The position numbers and the translations under genes are program-made. A stretch of 37,109 nucleotides of DNA from NCBI GenBank assembly GCA_003649445.1, contig QMRV01000023.1, positions 1-37,109 of the forward strand. Reading direction: 5' to 3'. The notes beneath the pieces were generated by a model. It was given only the letters and a program-made list of their open reading frames with translations, had not been told where the DNA came from and did no database searches. Positions 1 to 7,157 of the stretch are shown piece by piece. The DNA comes from Thermoprotei archaeon. Its GTDB lineage: Archaea > Thermoproteota > Thermoprotei > Thermofilales > B15-G2. The first letter of the stretch is position 1. Each line of letters opens with the position of its first letter.

Positions 1-1242
1 GCTGAAGACTTCTGCGAAGTTTCCTGAAACCATTGCCTGCTTAACTGCAGGACCTAGTTCGCCTTTCTCTATTAAGTAGGCCTCGCCTAAAGCTACACTA
101 AAGTCTCCTGTAACCATATTTGCCGTATGTGCACCAATAACTATTCTTACGTAAATGCCTTTAGTGACTTCAGCTAGGAGCTCGTCTAGCTTCTTTTCTT
201 CAGTGAGCTGCACTATTATATTTGAGGGAGATATTCCAGGTTCTCCTCTGAGTCCGCGGCTAGCGTGTCCAGTAGACTCTCTTCCTTCTCTCTGAGCTGT
301 GTACAGATTATATAAGTATGTTTTTAGGACACCGTTTTCAATTAGGGCGAGTTTTCTTGAGGCTACTCCTTCGCCATCAAATTTCCTAGAGGCATTTCCT
401 TCGGGCAGCAGTGGATCGTCTATGATGGTGAGTTTCTCGTCAAATACTTTTTCTCCTATTTTGCCGGCTAGGAATGATCTTTTTTCTTGAACATTGTTAG
501 CCGAAATTGCGTAGAATAGTATGAAGAAAAGTGATCCTATAGCTAAGGGGTCTAGGATTACGGGAAGCTTTTCTGTTTCTGCTTTGACTCCTTTAGCTTG
601 CCGCAGAGCAAATTCTACAGCATTTTTGACTACTTCGCTCATGTTTATTTTCTTGTAATCTCTCTCTACTTGATAGTCGTATGACGAGAACATTATACCC
701 TTTTCTTCACATATGGCTTCTGCAGCGAAGTAGGCTGAAGTACTTTTTCCGTGGGCCTCGACACCTAGGCTGTTGACTATATAGGTTTCTCTCACTGATA
801 CAGACGAGTAAAAGTCTAGAGACGATAAGCGAGGGTCGTATTTAATGTACATGTCTCTTACTCCGATTAAGTCTTTCAGCATATCGTCTACTGTGACTTC
901 AGCAGTATTCTTAGAGAAGAGGCCTTCTACTTCAGGGTATTTTTGGGGTGATGCGAATGATTTAAAGTAGGGGTCTTTTCCTCTTACTTTAGCTATTGAA
1001 ATGGCTTTCTCTATGGTTTTCTCAATAGACTCCTCGTCTAGTCTAAGTGTGTAAGCTGAGCCTATTCCGCCACCGTAAATAACTCTAATGTTGACTCCCT
1101 GCTCGCGGGAAAGCACAGAGTACTTCGGCTCATTTTTCTCAATATTTGCTGATTTTCTAGTGGAACTGACAGCAAATACTTCTGCTTGAGAAGCACCCTT
1201 CTTTTCAGCTAGCTTAACTATCTTATGTAATAGGTCTAACAT
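1..1242 (-). CDS. pmbA: TldE/PmbA-family metalloprotease subunit, 3' end outside window
   Basis: Partial gene running off the left edge. Reading the minus strand gives about 410 residues of a TldD/PmbA-family protein of the TldE (PmbA) type. In the characterised bacterial system TldD carries the metal site and TldE is its partner, and together they form a heterodimeric peptidase that trims unfolded peptides. The visible protein lacks an HExxxH motif, as expected for TldE, and ends in the conserved family region with GHASRGLRGEPGIS and a late GDFSVALGEAYLIEKGE. I chose the ATG at 1242 because GAGGTG lies 6 nt upstream; an in-frame ATG at 1248 would leave no spacer. The gene follows tldD with essentially no gap (its TGA is at 1250-1248), so the two are co-transcribed. 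Identity is firm; the substrate here is unknown. Confidence 0.93.
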   Translation of the reverse strand, partial: MLDLLHKIVKLAEKKGASQAEVFAVSSTRKSANIEKNEPKYSVLSREQGVNIRVIYGGGIGSAYTLRLDEESIEKTIEKAISIAKVRGKDPYFKSFASPQKYPEVEGLFSKNTAEVTVDDMLKDLIGVRDMYIKYDPRLSSLDFYSSVSVRETYIVNSLGVEAHGKSTSAYFAAEAICEEKGIMFSSYDYQVERDYKKINMSEVVKNAVEFALRQAKGVKAETEKLPVILDPLAIGSLFFILFYAISANNVQEKRSFLAGKIGEKVFDEKLTIIDDPLLPEGNASRKFDGEGVASRKLALIENGVLKTYLYNLYTAQREGRESTGHASRGLRGEPGISPSNIIVQLTEEKKLDELLAEVTKGIYVRIVIGAHTANMVTGDFSVALGEAYLIEKGELGPAVKQAMVSGNFAEVFS

Positions 1243-1247
1243 AATCA

Positions 1248-2645
1248 TCACCTCTTTCTACCTCCTACAACAATATCATGTATCCTTAAATAGGGTCCAC
1301 CTGTTCCCGCCGGAACTCCTTGTCCTCCCTTGCCACATGTTCCAGGTCTTATGGAGAAGTCTTTACTTACAGCGTCTACTTTGCTTAGAACTTCGAGAGT
1401 AAATCCTGAAAGCGACACGTCTCTGAGAGGCTTCGTTATCTCACCTTTCTCTATCAAATACGCTTCTTGGGCATTAAACTGAAAAGTACCTTTAGCTGTG
1501 TCGACTTGTCCTCCTCTACTACCGCAGAGAAGAACTCCGTACTTTACTTCACTGACCATTTCTTCGAAACTCCAGTCTCCGGGAGCAATGTAAGTATTAC
1601 TCATACGGACAATGGGCGGATGCATATAGTCTTGTGCTCTAGCACCGCCATTTGGCTCGAGGCCTAGTTTAGCTGCAGCTTCTCTGTTAGTAATGAATGA
1701 TACTAAAACGCCTTTGTCTACTAAAATTTTCTTTTTAGCTTTTACTCCCTCGTCATCATACTCAAAGAATCCCCAGGAATCTTTTAAAGTAGGGTCATCG
1801 TATACAGTTACTAGCTCTGAGCCAACTTTTTCTCCAAGTTTGTCTTTAAGAATAGAGCCTCCTGCTAAAACAGTGTCTCCTTCACATGCATGGCCAAAGG
1901 CCTCATGTATGAATACTCCAGTGAGATCAGGATCCGTAATTACTGTAAATCTGCCCAAGGGCGCTGGTTTAGCAGAGAGCATTGTTACGGCTTTTTCGAC
2001 AACCATTTTAGTAAAGTTCTCTAGATCTAACCTGTCTATGTACTCATAGCCGAGAGAAGCTCCTTCTCCTCTACGGTAAGACCCCAGCTTTCCTGCTTCA
2101 AATGCTACTGCTGAAAGCGATAAAACTGCTCTAGGGACTAAAGTCTTGACTAAAACTCCGTCAGAAGTGCAGGTAATGCGAAAGTCCAAGTAATCTCTTA
2201 GAGCTACAGTAGCATTAACTATTCTCTTATCTAGCTTCCGCATCATTTTACATGTCTTCATACACAGGTCTCGCTTATACTCTAGTTCTACGTCTATAGG
2301 ACTTTTTGAAGGCTTTTTAAAAGCCTCAACTTTAACGCTCTCTACTTCAGCTAACTTAACTTTATCTTTCTTATATTCGCCGATAACTTTGGCGCTTCTA
2401 ATACTTTCTTCAAGCATATTTTTAATATTATCCCATTCTAAAGTAGCGCTAGAAAAGAAAGCGAAAGCACCGTTCGCTAGAACTCTTACCCCAATACCTT
2501 CTTCCTTTCTAATAACAATAGATTCTATTCTCTCGTTGGACACTGTAATAGAAGTAGAATACAAGTCTTGGTACCTCGCTTCTACGAACTCTGCTCCTAG
2601 CTTTAATCCTTCTTCAACAATTCTTTCCAAAAGATCCTCTACCAC
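1248..2645 (-). CDS. tldD: TldD metalloprotease, catalytic subunit
   Basis: 465-residue TldD, the normal family length. The zinc site is visible as HEAFGH (H247, E248, H252) followed by ACEGD. The conserved C-terminal block contains GTCGKGGQGVPAGTGGP. In the family TldD forms a heterodimer with TldE and digests unfolded peptides inside the barrel; in bacteria it also processes some ribosomally made peptides. It is the first gene of a two-gene operon with the downstream pmbA. The start is GTG at 2645: no Shine-Dalgarno sequence is visible, and a TATA-like TTTAATAG lies about 27 nt upstream, which suggests a leaderless mRNA. Nothing in the neighbourhood points to a peptide substrate. Confidence 0.95.
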   Translation of the reverse strand: MVEDLLERIVEEGLKLGAEFVEARYQDLYSTSITVSNERIESIVIRKEEGIGVRVLANGAFAFFSSATLEWDNIKNMLEESIRSAKVIGEYKKDKVKLAEVESVKVEAFKKPSKSPIDVELEYKRDLCMKTCKMMRKLDKRIVNATVALRDYLDFRITCTSDGVLVKTLVPRAVLSLSAVAFEAGKLGSYRRGEGASLGYEYIDRLDLENFTKMVVEKAVTMLSAKPAPLGRFTVITDPDLTGVFIHEAFGHACEGDTVLAGGSILKDKLGEKVGSELVTVYDDPTLKDSWGFFEYDDEGVKAKKKILVDKGVLVSFITNREAAAKLGLEPNGGARAQDYMHPPIVRMSNTYIAPGDWSFEEMVSEVKYGVLLCGSRGGQVDTAKGTFQFNAQEAYLIEKGEITKPLRDVSLSGFTLEVLSKVDAVSKDFSIRPGTCGKGGQGVPAGTGGPYLRIHDIVVGGRKR

Positions 2646-2668
2646 GTAATTAACTAGTCTTAGTAAAA

Positions 2669-2676
2669 CTATTAAA
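2669..2676 (-). promoter_or_regulatory. TATA box for tldD-pmbA
   Basis: TTTAATAG on the minus strand, centred about 27 nt before the GTG start of tldD. That spacing is typical of archaeal leaderless transcripts, and no ribosome binding site lies between. Inferred from position and composition only. Confidence 0.45.
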
Positions 2677-2821
2677 CTCTAATTAAACTTAAGTCGCTAA
2701 ACAAAGTAATGCTTTCTACAAGCTGTAAACTTTTAGGTTTGTCTTAGAGAATTTTGCTATTTACTTTATCTAGTTTCAATACTGGAAGTACTTTAGTCAA
2801 AAGAGTTTTTGAGTAATACAG

Positions 2822-2830
2822 TTTTATAAG
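2822..2830 (+). promoter_or_regulatory. TATA box for the small coiled-coil gene
   Basis: TTTTATAAG on the plus strand, about 30 nt before the GTG at 2860. GGTGG at 2851-2855 supplies a ribosome binding site, so the leader would be about 10 nt. The 2646-2859 gap appears to contain only these two divergent promoters. Confidence 0.4.
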
Positions 2831-2859
2831 AGTTTAACAGTATTTATTTTGGTGGAAAA

Positions 2860-3297
2860 GTGAGCGAAATAATAAAAATGATTAAAGAGGCTATAGGGAA
2901 GCTCGAAAAGAAAAAAGAAGAACTTACTGTTGTAGAAGAAGAGAAATTAAAGAGATTAAGTAAAGAGCTGGAAGAACTAAAGTCTATTCCTATGGAAAAT
3001 ACCCTTCAATCTAGAATAGCACCTACTGGTCGAGGAGCGGTATTTCAACTAAGAAAAGTTTTCTACGCGACCCTTAGCGACAAAGGCTACGATAGAGACT
3101 TAAGTGTAGCAGAATGGAAGAAAACCGTATCAAAGTTAATAGACTTTATGAACGAGAAAGGATTGTCCGAGATCCCCACGAAAATAATTATAGAATATGA
3201 TGAAGTAGAAGAGAACGGTAAAAAATATATGAAGTTCAAGAGAGCCAGGATATTCTACTTTGAGCTAGCAGGATCTCATGTACTTGAATTCAAGTAG
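2860..3297 (+). CDS. Small charged protein with N-terminal coiled coil, function unknown
   Basis: 145 residues starting at GTG 2860, with GGTGG just upstream. Residues 1-42 are a continuous Lys/Glu-rich amphipathic helix that looks like a coiled coil. A short linker follows, then a compact basic alpha/beta segment from about 55 to the end (RGAVFQLRKVFYATLSDKGY near the front). There are no cysteines, signal peptide or membrane segments. I do not recognise the family. The size, charge and helix-plus-small-domain layout would fit an oligomeric nucleic-acid or regulatory protein, but that is a guess. It stands alone: the upstream gene is divergent and the downstream gene convergent. Codon use resembles its neighbours, so the ORF is probably real. 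Confidence 0.75.
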   Translation: MSEIIKMIKEAIGKLEKKKEELTVVEEEKLKRLSKELEELKSIPMENTLQSRIAPTGRGAVFQLRKVFYATLSDKGYDRDLSVAEWKKTVSKLIDFMNEKGLSEIPTKIIIEYDEVEENGKKYMKFKRARIFYFELAGSHVLEFK

Positions 3298-3308
3298 ACT
3301 TCAAACAA

Positions 3309-4199
3309 TTATGTAGGAGTAAGCTTACCTTCTCTGATACTCAGTCTCTTTACTATACGTGTGTCTTTGTCGCCTTCAGGTATAGTTACTGCAACAATAT
3401 CCACGTGCTTTTCCAAAGGTCCACGTGAAATCTTGGGTACAAGTGTTTCCTGTACTTGAAAGACTCCGGCACTGTTATTCATTTCTATTCTCACTTCTAT
3501 AGCTTTGTTTTCTCCTTCAACTATTTCAACGTTTTCAATAGAAAGCGCAGAAACTGTGTGTATGTTTATGTTACCTGTATCGAAAGCTAGTCTTCCTCTA
3601 CCTTTAGTCATGTCTGTTCCGTCAGCTATACCAACTAAAGCTGCCTCAATAGTTAAGTCTGGTATTTCTGCTCCGTGAGCGTAGATAGTGTGTAAGATAT
3701 GTCCTCTAACCTCGTACATTACTTCGTGGTCATTATATATTAGCGGAAGAAGTCTGTTAAGTATGGAGATAGCTAAGTAAACTGAGTGAAGAGGATGATC
3801 CTTGCGGTGCACTTGATTCCCTATATCATGTAGCAGTCCACCAGCCATCACTACTAAATGCGCATCGTCTTCGTCGCCTGCTTTTTCCTTCATAATATCG
3901 GGAAGAATTCCTGCTGAGAGGAGAAGGTCTAGCATCTTTAGAGCGTTAGCGGCAACTATTTTGGCGTGAACTTCGCCATGATCGTTATAGCCCAACTTCG
4001 CTACAGCAATATAGTCGGCCATATCCCAGCACGCGTTTACTTCAGCGTCTTCTTTAAGCAGACACCATAGTTTATATGCCTTAGGGTACTTTTTAAGAGA
4101 TATCTCTATTTCTCTTTCAGCTTTTCTCTGTAAGTCACTATATGAAGTCGGGACTTCGAGTTCGAAGCCCGAGCCAGTAGCAATTCTTTTAGTCGTCAT
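3309..4199 (-). CDS. HD-domain metal-dependent phosphohydrolase
   Basis: About 296 residues. The HD-superfamily pattern is clear: an early His in HGEVHA, the central LLHDIGN (H125, D126), later histidines in RKDHPLHS and GHILHTIYAHG, and a late Asp in VGIADGTDM. These residues bind divalent metal and hydrolyse phosphoesters, often of nucleotides. The C-terminal third is a beta-rich domain beginning around TVSALSIENVEI. The start is ATG 4199, with GAGGT 6 nt upstream inside the preceding gene; a TTG at 4202 is less likely. It overlaps the upstream acidic-tailed gene by a few bases, so translation is probably coupled. The substrate cannot be read from the sequence. Confidence 0.85.
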   Translation of the reverse strand: MTTKRIATGSGFELEVPTSYSDLQRKAEREIEISLKKYPKAYKLWCLLKEDAEVNACWDMADYIAVAKLGYNDHGEVHAKIVAANALKMLDLLLSAGILPDIMKEKAGDEDDAHLVVMAGGLLHDIGNQVHRKDHPLHSVYLAISILNRLLPLIYNDHEVMYEVRGHILHTIYAHGAEIPDLTIEAALVGIADGTDMTKGRGRLAFDTGNINIHTVSALSIENVEIVEGENKAIEVRIEMNNSAGVFQVQETLVPKISRGPLEKHVDIVAVTIPEGDKDTRIVKRLSIREGKLTPT

Positions 4200-4815
4200 C
4201 AAAATCTACCTCAAAATCAAAGTCAGCGTCATAGTCTACTTCTCTCTTCTTCTCCATTGAGCTTAAGGCCGACTTAGCGTCGCTGACCATTGCATGATAA
4301 AGTCTAGGCCTCTGCATTCTATACAGATCAAGTATTCGCCTCAAAGAATATGCTTCAGGCTGAAGGTTTCTCACAGCTTGACAGTATACTCTGCCGCCTG
4401 GTGCAGCAACACTTCCTCTTATATCGTAGCTATATATCTGACCCAAAATATAGCGATTAGGGTCATCTACTTCAACACGATCAGCAACTAGATGCCTTAG
4501 CTCCGCTGCAGCACCTTGACGCATACCAATTAGCCGCCTAGTCAAATAGCCCTGGCGACCAGCATAGGGATTAGTTTTAATTACTAGTGTATAGTCCTGC
4601 TTAAATATCAGTCCTTTCCGCGTTAAGCTGAGTGCGACTAAGCCCGCTTTATTCAAGTACATGTACGTAGTTATTATCGCTGATACTGCTAGCTCGTCGT
4701 GCTTTACTTTATTTCCCCCGCAGAGAGGCCTAAATCCACCTATACTTGCTCTTCGAGAGAAGAGCTCAGGATATAGGTAGACAAGACCTGCGGGCGATAT
4801 AGATAGTCTTCTCAT
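4189..4815 (-). CDS. Unknown protein with an extremely acidic, aromatic C-terminal tail
   Basis: About 208 residues, not recognised. The body is basic and Arg/Tyr-rich with many hydrophobic helices. The last 15 residues (DYDADFDFEVDFDDD) alternate acidic and aromatic residues, like tails that compete with nucleic acid or dock onto a basic partner. It is the first gene of a two-gene unit with the HD phosphohydrolase, overlapping it by 11 bp, so the two probably act together. ATG 4815 is preferred: the TATA box TTTATATA at 4850-4857 puts the transcript start near 4827, leaving a short leader. An in-frame TTG at 4824 is an alternative. Function unknown. Confidence 0.75.
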   Translation of the reverse strand: MRRLSISPAGLVYLYPELFSRRASIGGFRPLCGGNKVKHDELAVSAIITTYMYLNKAGLVALSLTRKGLIFKQDYTLVIKTNPYAGRQGYLTRRLIGMRQGAAAELRHLVADRVEVDDPNRYILGQIYSYDIRGSVAAPGGRVYCQAVRNLQPEAYSLRRILDLYRMQRPRLYHAMVSDAKSALSSMEKKREVDYDADFDFEVDFDDD

Positions 4816-4849
4816 GTACCTCAATTACCACGAGTAAAACTAGCCTAAG

Positions 4850-4857
4850 TATATAAA
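4850..4857 (-). promoter_or_regulatory. TATA box for the acidic-tail/HD operon
   Basis: A strong TTTATATA on the minus strand, about 38 nt before ATG 4815 and 29 nt before the alternative TTG at 4824. It is one of the clearest archaeal box A elements in the window. Confidence 0.6.
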
Positions 4858-4883
4858 CGTATGCTATGGCAAAAAAGTATTAA

Positions 4884-4943
4884 GCCGCTGGAAGGGAGGG
4901 AGAGGCGGGCGCGAGTCCCCTCAACTCCCTGACAGTGAGCGCA
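4884..4943. ncRNA. GC-rich hairpin, candidate structured RNA
   Basis: About 60 bp that are markedly GC-rich inside an AT-rich genome and lie between two minus-strand genes. The plus strand folds as AGGGAG (4893-4898) with CTCCCT (4925-4930), and inside that GAGG (4902-4905) with CCTC (4919-4922) plus two or three more pairs around a CGCGAG loop. GC-rich islands in AT-rich thermophile intergenic DNA often mark structured RNAs. ACA follows the stem at 4932-4934, but the spacing does not match a standard archaeal H/ACA guide, and no C/D boxes are visible. Either strand could be transcribed. Candidate only. Confidence 0.4.
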
Positions 4944-4997
4944 ATATTATTTATCCAAACTTACGCTTATATATTTTATGGAAAGAAAATCTATATA

Positions 4998-6323
4998 TTA
5001 TTTATATAGTTTGACTATGAAGAAACCCTGGGTTCCATGTTTATGTGGATACAGTCTTAGAGCACTTGGCAGATCAATTCCTGAATCTCCTATTTTATGT
5101 TCAAGCTCCATGAAATCCATGTCGTACTTCTCGGCAATAGCTTTAACATTTTGCTCATTTTCTTCAAGAGTAAGAGTACAGGTAGAATAAACTATCTCTC
5201 CATTTTTCTTAACTAGTTTAGCTGCTTCTTCAAGAATTGCCCTTTGCAGTAAAGAATATTTTTCGACGTGTTCCTGCTTTATCCAAAGCCTTATTTCCGG
5301 ACTATGTCCTAGTTTGCCCAAAGCAGAGCAATCCGGATCTACTAGTACTTTGTCTGCTTTCCTCAGCGGAGGAATTTTTGCGTCGGAAATACATAAATCT
5401 AAAAAATGATAAGCAGATAGATTTTTAGATAATTTTTTCTCTGAGAAAATTCTTCTAAAAGATATATCTAATCCTATGACATAGGCTTTTGATAACTGCA
5501 CTATATGAGTAGCTTTTCCTCCTGGAGCAGAACATAAGTCCACAACTACTTCTCCTTTCCTTGCTTTAATTTCGTGAGCTACTAGTGCCGAGGCTTTATC
5601 CTGAATATAGAATAATCCTTGATAATACTCTGGAATATGGGGAAGTCTATTTGATCCCTTGATAACCTTCAATATATCATTTAAATCATTATCTTCTTCC
5701 ACAATAACTCCTCTTTTCATTAATTTATTTTTTAGTTCTTTTACATTAATTTTAAGTGTATTAACTCTAATCCAAAGAACTGAAGGCTTATTAAATATAT
5801 CGAGAAGCTCTACCAGTTCTTCCTCTTTAAGTATTTTACTCAAGTATTCTACAACCCATGTTGGCTGAGAATATTTTACGGCGAGTTTCTCTAAAGGAGG
5901 TAAAGTCTTTAAGTACTCACTTAAATCAGCGCTTCTAAGTTTTCTTACTTCACTAAGAGATACTTCTATTCCAGCTCTCCTTAATCCTCTAGCAATCTTT
6001 CTCAACGATATATCTCGGTACCTAGCTTCATAAGTAAATGCCCGTATAAGATTTCTATCATAAGCACTGATTTCTTCAGGCGAAACACTCAATTCGTACT
6101 CGGCTATTAAGTCAAGTTCCCTGTACCTTCGTAAAACTGCTAAAGAGAATGCTGTAACAACACTCCTTAGCTGAGCTAAGTTAGGGTATTTTCTAAAGAA
6201 GTCGTCGATAACCCCTCTTAGCGAGAGCTGAAAATCTTCTACTCTAGCTAAAACTGATGCCACTATTTCTTCAATTAACATAGCTACAATATTACTATTT
6301 TTCGTACATTTAATTTTCTTCAT
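4998..6323 (-). CDS. RsmB/NSUN-type RNA cytosine-C5 methyltransferase
   Basis: 441 residues. The N-terminal half (to about 140) is helical and resembles the NusB-like/RsmB RNA-binding region. The C-terminal half is a Rossmann methyltransferase. Motif I is VVDLCSAPGGKATH (D262 region) and binds S-adenosylmethionine. Motif IV is VDPDCSALGKLG (C332). Motif VI is STCTLTLEENE (C382). In this family the motif VI cysteine attacks C6 of the target cytosine and the motif IV cysteine helps product release; both are present. The usual DPPC of motif IV reads DPDC here. The substrate is rRNA or tRNA and cannot be chosen from sequence alone. Start ATG 6323; transcribed alone. Confidence 0.92.
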   Translation of the reverse strand: MKKIKCTKNSNIVAMLIEEIVASVLARVEDFQLSLRGVIDDFFRKYPNLAQLRSVVTAFSLAVLRRYRELDLIAEYELSVSPEEISAYDRNLIRAFTYEARYRDISLRKIARGLRRAGIEVSLSEVRKLRSADLSEYLKTLPPLEKLAVKYSQPTWVVEYLSKILKEEELVELLDIFNKPSVLWIRVNTLKINVKELKNKLMKRGVIVEEDNDLNDILKVIKGSNRLPHIPEYYQGLFYIQDKASALVAHEIKARKGEVVVDLCSAPGGKATHIVQLSKAYVIGLDISFRRIFSEKKLSKNLSAYHFLDLCISDAKIPPLRKADKVLVDPDCSALGKLGHSPEIRLWIKQEHVEKYSLLQRAILEEAAKLVKKNGEIVYSTCTLTLEENEQNVKAIAEKYDMDFMELEHKIGDSGIDLPSALRLYPHKHGTQGFFIVKLYK

Positions 6324-6368
6324 AAGTCCAATAAAGCTAAGTTTATACAGACAAGATACTTCGCGTAA

Positions 6369-6860
6369 GTGAAATTTAGAGTAGTCATTTTCGACTTAGA
6401 CAGTACAATATGGGACCATGAGGTATTTCCGCCTTATCTCCACCGTTCAGAGTAATTTCAAAAGATATTATTGAAGACTCTAAGGCATTCGAGTAAAATT
6501 ATATCCTTATGTTAGAGACGCCCTAAAGGAACTTAAGTCTTTAGGCCTTATTCTAGCAATAGCTAGCTGGAACAAAGAAAATATCACACTAGAAGCTCTT
6601 GAAGCCTTTAACTTAATTGATTTTCTTTGATTACTACTGTATCGAATACCGCTCTGTGAAGAGAAAATAAATAAGAAAATCTTAGGAAAAATGAATATTG
6701 AAATATAAAATATCTTCTATTCAAATAATATATATTGATGGCAGAAATATTCACTTTTCAGAATATTGTTAGAGAAATTGGTAATGTGTATTTTATACAT
6801 ATGTTGAAGAATGTGAAAAATTATAAAGAGCTACTGAAACTAATAATGACAATAATTTAA
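6369..6860 (+). pseudogene. Decayed MDP-1-like HAD phosphatase
   Basis: No intact ORF is present, but successive frames spell a full-length magnesium-dependent phosphatase of the HAD/MDP-1 family, about 165 codons, the usual archaeal size. In order: VVIFDLDSTIWDHEVF (motif I, DxDST), PPFRVISKDIIEDSKAFE, then KLYPYVRDALKELKSLG and LAIASWNKENITLEAL (motif II Ser), FFDYYCIEYRSVKRK, INKKILGKMNIE, YIDGRNIHFSE, and ENIVREIGNVYFIHM to the TAA at 6858. Joining these takes at least six frame changes. The motif IV pair is DG instead of DD. Protein similarity is preserved while the frames are broken, so this is a fairly recent relic, not chance. GTG at 6369 was probably the old start. Confidence 0.82.
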
Positions 6861-7123
6861 GCATCTTTAAGTAAAATCTATATGCTGCAGCTATTTCAAT
6901 TAAACGACTATAGTATACTTATTTAATGCATTTATCTCATACTGATACTATTTATTTTAGGCAAAATTGCTGTGAAACTTATTTATCAACTAAAATTAGT
7001 ATATTAAATAATATGAGATATATTCTAATACTTTACATTAGATAGAATCAATAAATCTATTTTTATTTTATTCTTTAAATTTTTATCCTATATTTAAATA
7101 AATGATGATAGAAAAAGTTAAAT
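6861..7123. other. AT-rich intergenic stretch, no gene seen
   Basis: Between the HAD relic and the glycosyltransferase. It is very AT-rich, with stops in all frames. I see no coding remnant, repeat array or RNA. An ATGATGA at 7102-7108 resembles a C box but has no D box partner. The segment just before 7124 probably holds the promoter of the next gene (AAAAAGTTAAATAC). Confidence 0.5.
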
Positions 7124-7157
7124 ACTCGACTTACTACGGCATACGGCTGCGAGTTGT

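Noticed and set aside
1693..2049. 118-codon open frame on the plus strand inside tldD
   Set aside because: Shadow of the minus-strand gene: no ribosome binding site, Ser/Thr-rich antisense composition, no recognisable domain.
4904..4922. T-loop-like GGCGGGCGCGAGTCCCC resembling a tRNA T arm
   Set aside because: The loop reads CGCGAGT, not TTCRANT, and no matching acceptor, D or anticodon arm could be placed around it.
7102..7108. ATGATGA like the C box of a C/D guide RNA
   Set aside because: No CTGA D box at the right spacing in the following 60 nt.
7124..7154. ACTCG/CGAGT inverted repeat and a doubled TACGGC just before the glycosyltransferase start
   Set aside because: Only 5 bp of stem around a long loop; too weak to call a regulatory element.
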